A stretch of DNA of 9,426 bases from an uncultured Clostridia bacterium. GTDB taxonomy: Bacteria > Bacillota > Clostridia > Oscillospirales > Ruminococcaceae. The position numbers and the translations under genes are program-made. The notes under the pieces were generated by a model. It worked only from the letters and a program-made list of their open reading frames with translations. It had not been told where the DNA came from and searched no databases. Shown one piece after another: positions 6,441 through 9,426 of this stretch; within the stretch, counting starts at the first letter, position 1; each line of letters opens with the position of its first letter. The DNA lies in assembly GCA_946563605.1 (NCBI GenBank), contig CAMNVW010000042.1, positions 1 through 9,426 on the forward strand, written 5' to 3'.

Positions 6441-7530
6441 CTTAAAAATATCCATCTTTGGAGAAAGTCACTCCAAAGGCATTGGCATTGTGATTGACGG
6501 CGTTCCCGCCGGTACGGTGGTGGATTTTCAGGCGCTGCTGCTCTTCATGGCAAGGCGCAGTTCCAAAGGCGGCTGTCTGGATACACCGCGTCTGGAAAAG
6601 GATTTCCCCATCATCCAAAGCGGTCTGCTGCCCGATCCAAAGGAGCCGCAGCGGCTGATTGCCTGCGGAACGCCAATCTGTGCATTGATTGAAAACAACA
6701 ACACACAATCCAAGGACTATGATCAGCTGCGTTCGGTTTCGCGCCCCGGTCATGCCGATTACACCGGCTTTGTCCGCTACCATGGATGCAACGATATCCG
6801 CGGCGGCGGTCATTTTTCCGGCAGGCTGACCGCTCCGCTGTGTTTTGCAGGCGGTATCGCAAAGCAGTACCTGCGCACACACAACATCGAAATCGGCGCG
6901 CACATTGCTTCGGTGGGGTCAATCCATGATGCCGCTCTCGATCCGGTTTCGGTCGATTGGAAAACGCTGTCCATGCTTCAGGAAAAATTCTTTCCTGTTT
7001 TGGATGATGCCGCAGGTCAGCAAATGCAGCGCTTGATTGAGAAAAGCCGTGAACAACTCGATTCTGTCGGCGGCGTCATCGAATGTGCCGCTGTCGGACT
7101 GCCTGCCGGTTTGGGTGACCCCATGTTTGACTGTGTGGAGAGCAAGCTTGCTTCGCTTATCTTTGGCATTCCTGCTGTCAAAGGCTTGGAATTTGGCTTG
7201 GGCTTTGGTTTTGCCGAACTGCACGGCAGTCAGGCAAACGATCCTTTTTACATGAAAGACCGCGTGGTCAAAACCACCTCCAACAATAACGGCGGTATTT
7301 TGGGCGGCATCACAAACGGAATGCCGATGCTGTTCCGAACTGTCATCAAACCGACGCCGTCCATCTCCCAAAAACAGCAGACGGTCAACTTCAAGACCGG
7401 AGAAAATGTGGAGCTGACTATCACCGGACGCCATGACCCCTGTATTGTCCGCCGTGCGGTACCGTGCATTGAATCTGCTGCTGCGCTTGCCCTGATGGAT
7501 ATTCTGCTTGGCTCGGATTTTTCCAAATAA
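6418..7530 (+). CDS. aroC: Chorismate synthase
   Basis: The enzyme eliminates phosphate from EPSP to give chorismate and needs reduced FMN. The 370 residues carry the N-terminal signature FGESHSKGIGIVIDGVPAG with H18, RPGHADYTG with H112, the glycine-rich DIRGGGHFSGR, GGITNGMP, and the C-terminal GRHDPCIVRRA. These two histidines correspond to the catalytic pair of the family. The start is chosen as ATG 6418 because AGGAGG (6404-6409) lies eight bases upstream. The in-frame ATG at 6412 is only two bases from that site. The gene overlaps the end of aroA by 23 bases, so its ribosome site lies inside aroA coding sequence. Confidence 0.95.
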   Translation: MSSTWGHNLKISIFGESHSKGIGIVIDGVPAGTVVDFQALLLFMARRSSKGGCLDTPRLEKDFPIIQSGLLPDPKEPQRLIACGTPICALIENNNTQSKDYDQLRSVSRPGHADYTGFVRYHGCNDIRGGGHFSGRLTAPLCFAGGIAKQYLRTHNIEIGAHIASVGSIHDAALDPVSVDWKTLSMLQEKFFPVLDDAAGQQMQRLIEKSREQLDSVGGVIECAAVGLPAGLGDPMFDCVESKLASLIFGIPAVKGLEFGLGFGFAELHGSQANDPFYMKDRVVKTTSNNNGGILGGITNGMPMLFRTVIKPTPSISQKQQTVNFKTGENVELTITGRHDPCIVRRAVPCIESAAALALMDILLGSDFSK

Positions 7531-7533
7531 CCC

Positions 7534-7546
7534 CCTTTCAGAAAGG
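7534..7546 (+). promoter_or_regulatory. Small hairpin covering the pheA ribosome site
   Basis: CCTTT (7534-7538) pairs perfectly with AAAGG (7542-7546) across a CAG loop. The 3' arm is the core of the pheA Shine-Dalgarno sequence. The aroC stop codon ends four bases upstream of the stem, so a ribosome finishing aroC would open it. This would make pheA translation depend on aroC translation. The stem is only five pairs, so the effect is inferred and uncertain. Confidence 0.4.
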
Positions 7547-7557
7547 AATTGGTCACG

Positions 7558-8424
7558 ATGAAAAAAATCGAACAAATCATCCGCAGCGGCGAAAGCTCCC
7601 CTTGCTCTCATCCGGCTGAATGTGCTTGTCAGGGCGTTGCAGGCGCATTTTCGCACCGCGCTTGTCTGGAAGTTTTCGAGCAGCCCGACATCCGCTTTTA
7701 TCCGCACTTTGAGGATGTGTTCGAGGCGGTCAGCCGCGGAGAACGCCGCTACGGCATCATCCCCATCGAAAACACACTGGCTGGTTCCGTTACAGACAAC
7801 TATGACCTGATGCTACAATACCATCTGTCCATTGTCGGGACCGTCAAGGTAAAAATCGAACACTCCCTGCTTGCCTTGCCCGATGCGCAGCAAGAACAGA
7901 TTCGCCAAATCTATTCCCATGAGCAGGCGCTGCACCAGTGCTCAGATTTTTTAAAACAGCATCCGCAGATCACTTCCCACCCCTATTCCAATACAGCGGC
8001 TTCGGCGAAATTTGTCGCTTCTCAAAACGATCCTTCGCTTGCGGCAATCGGTTCTCCCGACTGCGCGCAGATGTATGGTCTCAAAGTTTTAAGCCATTCC
8101 ATCCAGAACCGTCGGGATAATTTTACGCGCTTTGTGGTGCTCGCACAACAGCCAATTTCCCACCCTGCCTGCGGCCGTATCAGCCTGATTGTCCGTGTAC
8201 AGCATCAGGCAGGCGCTTTGTACCGCGCACTTTCCCGTTTTGCCGATCAGCAGATCAATCTTTTGAAGCTCGAATCCCGCCCGATTCCAGACAGTCCGTT
8301 TGAGGTGATGTTCTATTGGGACTTTGCCGGCAATATGCAGGAGCAACGCGTGCAGACCGCTCTGCAAAATCTCAGGCAGGATGTTGATTATCTGAAAATT
8401 CTTGGAAATTATCCTGAGCAGTAA
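7558..8424 (+). CDS. pheA: Monofunctional prephenate dehydratase with C-terminal ACT domain
   Basis: The protein decarboxylates and dehydrates prephenate to phenylpyruvate, committing flux to phenylalanine. The 288 residues begin with a 21-residue extension unlike a chorismate mutase domain. The dehydratase domain follows: ACQGVAGAFS near 23, IPIENTLAGSV, and the catalytic TRF motif with T190. An ACT domain from about 207 has GALYRALSRFADQQINLLKLE and then the ESRP motif (239-242) associated with phenylalanine binding, so feedback inhibition by Phe is expected. Many bacterial relatives are fused to chorismate mutase; this one is not. ATG 7558 is preferred, ten bases after AAAGGA (7542-7547). 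It follows aroC by 27 bases and is the last gene of the operon. Confidence 0.94.
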   Translation: MKKIEQIIRSGESSPCSHPAECACQGVAGAFSHRACLEVFEQPDIRFYPHFEDVFEAVSRGERRYGIIPIENTLAGSVTDNYDLMLQYHLSIVGTVKVKIEHSLLALPDAQQEQIRQIYSHEQALHQCSDFLKQHPQITSHPYSNTAASAKFVASQNDPSLAAIGSPDCAQMYGLKVLSHSIQNRRDNFTRFVVLAQQPISHPACGRISLIVRVQHQAGALYRALSRFADQQINLLKLESRPIPDSPFEVMFYWDFAGNMQEQRVQTALQNLRQDVDYLKILGNYPEQ

Positions 8425-8475
8425 TTTTCCAAACCGTCTTGTTTGGAAGAAAACTTTTGATTTTCTTCCAGTTTC
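8425..8475 (+). terminator. Two overlapping hairpins after pheA, possible operon terminator
   Basis: Hairpin A pairs 8427-8434 with 8441-8448 across a six-base loop. Hairpin B pairs 8445-8453 with 8461-8469 across a seven-base loop. They share GGAA (8445-8448), so they cannot form fully together. Neither is followed at once by a classic T-run; the nearest is TTTTT starting at about 8480. The location, immediately after the last operon gene and before a new promoter, suggests transcription ends here or the 3' end is protected. Confidence 0.45.
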
Positions 8476-8551
8476 GACCCTTTTTGATTGGACAAATTTA
8501 CTAAATTCAACTTCAACAAATGTAACAACAGTATAAAATATGGATATTTAG

Positions 8552-8580
8552 TTGAAAAATTTGCCCATTTGCGGTATGAT
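8552..8580 (+). promoter_or_regulatory. Sigma-A promoter for the IreB-family gene
   Basis: TTGAAA (8552-8557), a 17-base spacer and TATGAT (8575-8580) match consensus at 4 of 6 and 5 of 6 positions. Transcription would start near 8587, giving a leader of about 100 nt. This separates the downstream genes from the aromatic operon. Confidence 0.7.
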
Positions 8581-8632
8581 ATTCTTGTGTTATTTAGTGT
8601 ATCATAAATTGGAAGGTCTTGATCCAGACTAA

Positions 8633-8677
8633 TTTATCCCAGACCCGAACCATTCTTTGGATAAACGCTGGGAAGCG
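8633..8677 (+). other. Structured 5' leader of the IreB-family gene
   Basis: Two alternative pairings compete here: TTTATCC with GGATAAA (8633-8639 with 8659-8665) and CCCAG with CTGGG (8638-8642 with 8668-8672). A small CGCT/AGCG stem with a GGGA (GNRA-type) loop (8666-8677) abuts the GGAGG ribosome site at 8677-8681. I recognise no known riboswitch. Confidence 0.35.
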
Positions 8678-8689
8678 GAGGTATTATCT

Positions 8690-8935
8690 ATGCACGAACC
8701 AACGATCTCTTTTTCTCTGCACGATGATAAGGAAAAGGAAATCAAAAAAACATTGACCATTATCTATGACGCACTCCGTCAGAAGGGCTACAACCCGATC
8801 AACCAGATCGTGGGTTATATTCTTTCGGAAGACCCGACCTATATCACCACCTATAACAATGCACGCAGCCTGATTCGCCGAATTGACAGAGACGAGCTTC
8901 TGCAGATTCTGGTAAAATCTTATCTGAACGAATAA
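8690..8935 (+). CDS. ireB: IreB family (UPF0297) regulatory phosphoprotein
   Basis: The 81-residue product matches the small IreB/YrzL family. Recognisable features are a polar N-terminus with Thr and Ser residues, the core KKTLTIIYDALRQKGYNP, the segment INQIVGYILSEDPTYIT, and a C-terminal RSLIRRIDRDELLQILVKSY. In Enterococcus faecalis, IreB is phosphorylated at N-terminal threonines by the PASTA-domain kinase IreK and acts against cephalosporin resistance. T5 is a candidate site here, by position only. The start is ATG 8690, eight bases after GGAGG (8677-8681); a longer in-frame start at 8657 lacks such a site and would add residues unlike the family. It is cytosolic, with no signal or membrane segment. 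In many Firmicutes ruvX and a DUF1292 gene follow; here a terminator and an unrelated small gene follow. Confidence 0.9.
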   Translation: MHEPTISFSLHDDKEKEIKKTLTIIYDALRQKGYNPINQIVGYILSEDPTYITTYNNARSLIRRIDRDELLQILVKSYLNE

Positions 8936-8982
8936 ATTTTTTGATTTTGCCGTAAAAATGCTTTTGTTTCCAAAAAGGTTGA

Positions 8983-9013
8983 GGATAGCCGAAATACGGC
9001 TGTCCGCTTTTTT
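8983..9013 (+). terminator. Rho-independent terminator after the IreB-family gene
   Basis: Nine pairs, one of them G:U (8983-8991 with 8997-9005), enclose the loop AAATA. After GC comes a run of six T (9008-9013). This is a standard intrinsic terminator. Confidence 0.85.
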
Positions 9014-9017
9014 GTCC

Positions 9018-9040
9018 GCTGCAGTCTGTATGACTGCGGC
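9018..9040 (+). repeat. Second hairpin between the terminator and the small ORF
   Basis: Nine pairs including one G:U (9018-9026 with 9032-9040) close the loop TGTAT. It lies four bases after the terminator's T-run and about 50 bases before the next start codon. With no immediate T-run, it may instead belong to the 5' leader of the next gene. Confidence 0.45.
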
Positions 9041-9091
9041 TGGTAGTTTTGCGCACATTCGACAGGCAAACACAAGAAGGGAGTTTTTGTG

Positions 9092-9370
9092 ATGTCACAG
9101 GAATTTTTGATGTATAAAGGACGTCCGCTGGTTCGCAGCGGTCAAACGCTGTATTACGGAAGCATGGGTGACAAATGCGTTGCTCATCTGCAGGTGAAAA
9201 GCGAACAGCAGCTCAACGGCATCAGCACTGCAAACAAGGTTGTTGTTCAGCTGATTTCTACCGATGAAACACTTCCGCTCAAAGAACGTATTCTCAATAA
9301 GGCTGAACGCGATGGATTGTACGAAGCGCTGTCCATCGCAGGGATTTGGATGGAGCGCTACAACAAGTAA
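9092..9370 (+). CDS. Conserved-looking small protein of unknown function
   Basis: I do not recognise a characterised family. The 92-residue product has no signal peptide, membrane segment or cysteine cluster; its one cysteine is C29. The N-terminal half (EFLMYKGRPLVRSGQTLYYG) looks like short beta strands with turns. A charged middle, VVVQLISTDETLPLKERI, leads to a helical end (ERDGLYEALSIAGIWMERY), giving a mixed, soluble, compact fold. ATG 9092 is chosen because AAGGGAG (9077-9083) lies eight bases upstream; the GTG at 9089 directly before it is the alternative. Codon use resembles the neighbours and a terminator-like hairpin follows, so it is probably a real single gene. No promoter was clear after the terminator at 8983-9013, so read-through from the ireB promoter is possible. 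Confidence 0.75.
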   Translation: MSQEFLMYKGRPLVRSGQTLYYGSMGDKCVAHLQVKSEQQLNGISTANKVVVQLISTDETLPLKERILNKAERDGLYEALSIAGIWMERYNK

Positions 9371-9398
9371 TTTTTTATTTTGGGTATCGAAAAAAGGC

Positions 9399-9426
9399 GA
9401 CCTGTTTGTTGTAAAACAAACAGGTC
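9399..9426. terminator. Terminator hairpin cut by the right edge, probably bidirectional
   Basis: Twelve perfect pairs (9399-9410 with 9415-9426) close a GTAA loop. The 5' arm is preceded by AAAAAAGGC, which would be the T-run for leftward transcription if the stem continues past the edge. A rightward T-run would lie outside the window. It ends the small gene's transcript and perhaps that of a convergent neighbour. Confidence 0.8.

Noticed and set aside
1..9426. CRISPR arrays, mobile elements, prophage genes, tRNA or rRNA genes
   Set aside because: I saw no regularly spaced repeats, transposase or integrase signatures, or RNA gene sequences. The window reads as ordinary housekeeping chromosome.

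Overview
The window looks like chromosome from an anaerobic, roughly mid-GC member of the Clostridia (Firmicutes), possibly Oscillospiraceae/Ruminococcaceae-like. The evidence is strong AGGAGG-type ribosome sites, consensus sigma-A promoters, two TTG starts, an IreB-family gene, and the large two-domain acyl-CoA dehydratase activase typical of anaerobic Firmicutes. The taxonomic placement is inference; no rRNA or other marker is present.

Layout. Positions 1-2397 (minus strand) hold the N-terminal 799 residues of a giant 2-hydroxyacyl-CoA dehydratase activase-type iron-sulfur ATPase that runs off the left edge. It is read from a perfect consensus promoter (2568-2540). A divergent regulatory region of about 650 bases follows. 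On the plus strand come two promoters (2607-2636 and 2700-2728), a 29-codon leader peptide packed with Phe/Tyr/Trp codons (2783-2872), and a strong intrinsic terminator (2971-3011). The aromatic operon aroF-aroB-aroA-aroC-pheA (3044-8424) comes next, with short gaps or overlaps throughout. After terminator-like hairpins, an own promoter (8552-8580) drives an IreB-family gene (8690-8935). A terminator, an unrecognised 92-residue gene (9092-9370), and a long hairpin cut by the right edge complete the window.

How the genes work together. AroF makes DAHP, AroB makes 3-dehydroquinate, AroA makes EPSP, AroC makes chorismate, and PheA converts prephenate to phenylpyruvate. The operon therefore leans towards phenylalanine. 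Dehydroquinase, shikimate dehydrogenase, shikimate kinase and chorismate mutase are not in the window and must be encoded elsewhere. Two layers of control by the end products are suggested. AroF has an N-terminal regulatory-type domain and PheA a C-terminal ACT domain, both consistent with allosteric feedback. The leader has the architecture of ribosome-mediated transcription attenuation: aromatic codons, competing 1:2 and 2:3 pairings, and a 3:4 terminator.

The most interesting observation is this pheL-like attenuator ahead of a clostridial shikimate operon. Firmicutes aromatic operons are more usually controlled by T-boxes or TRAP, and no T-box sequence is visible here. The genes themselves are ordinary family members.
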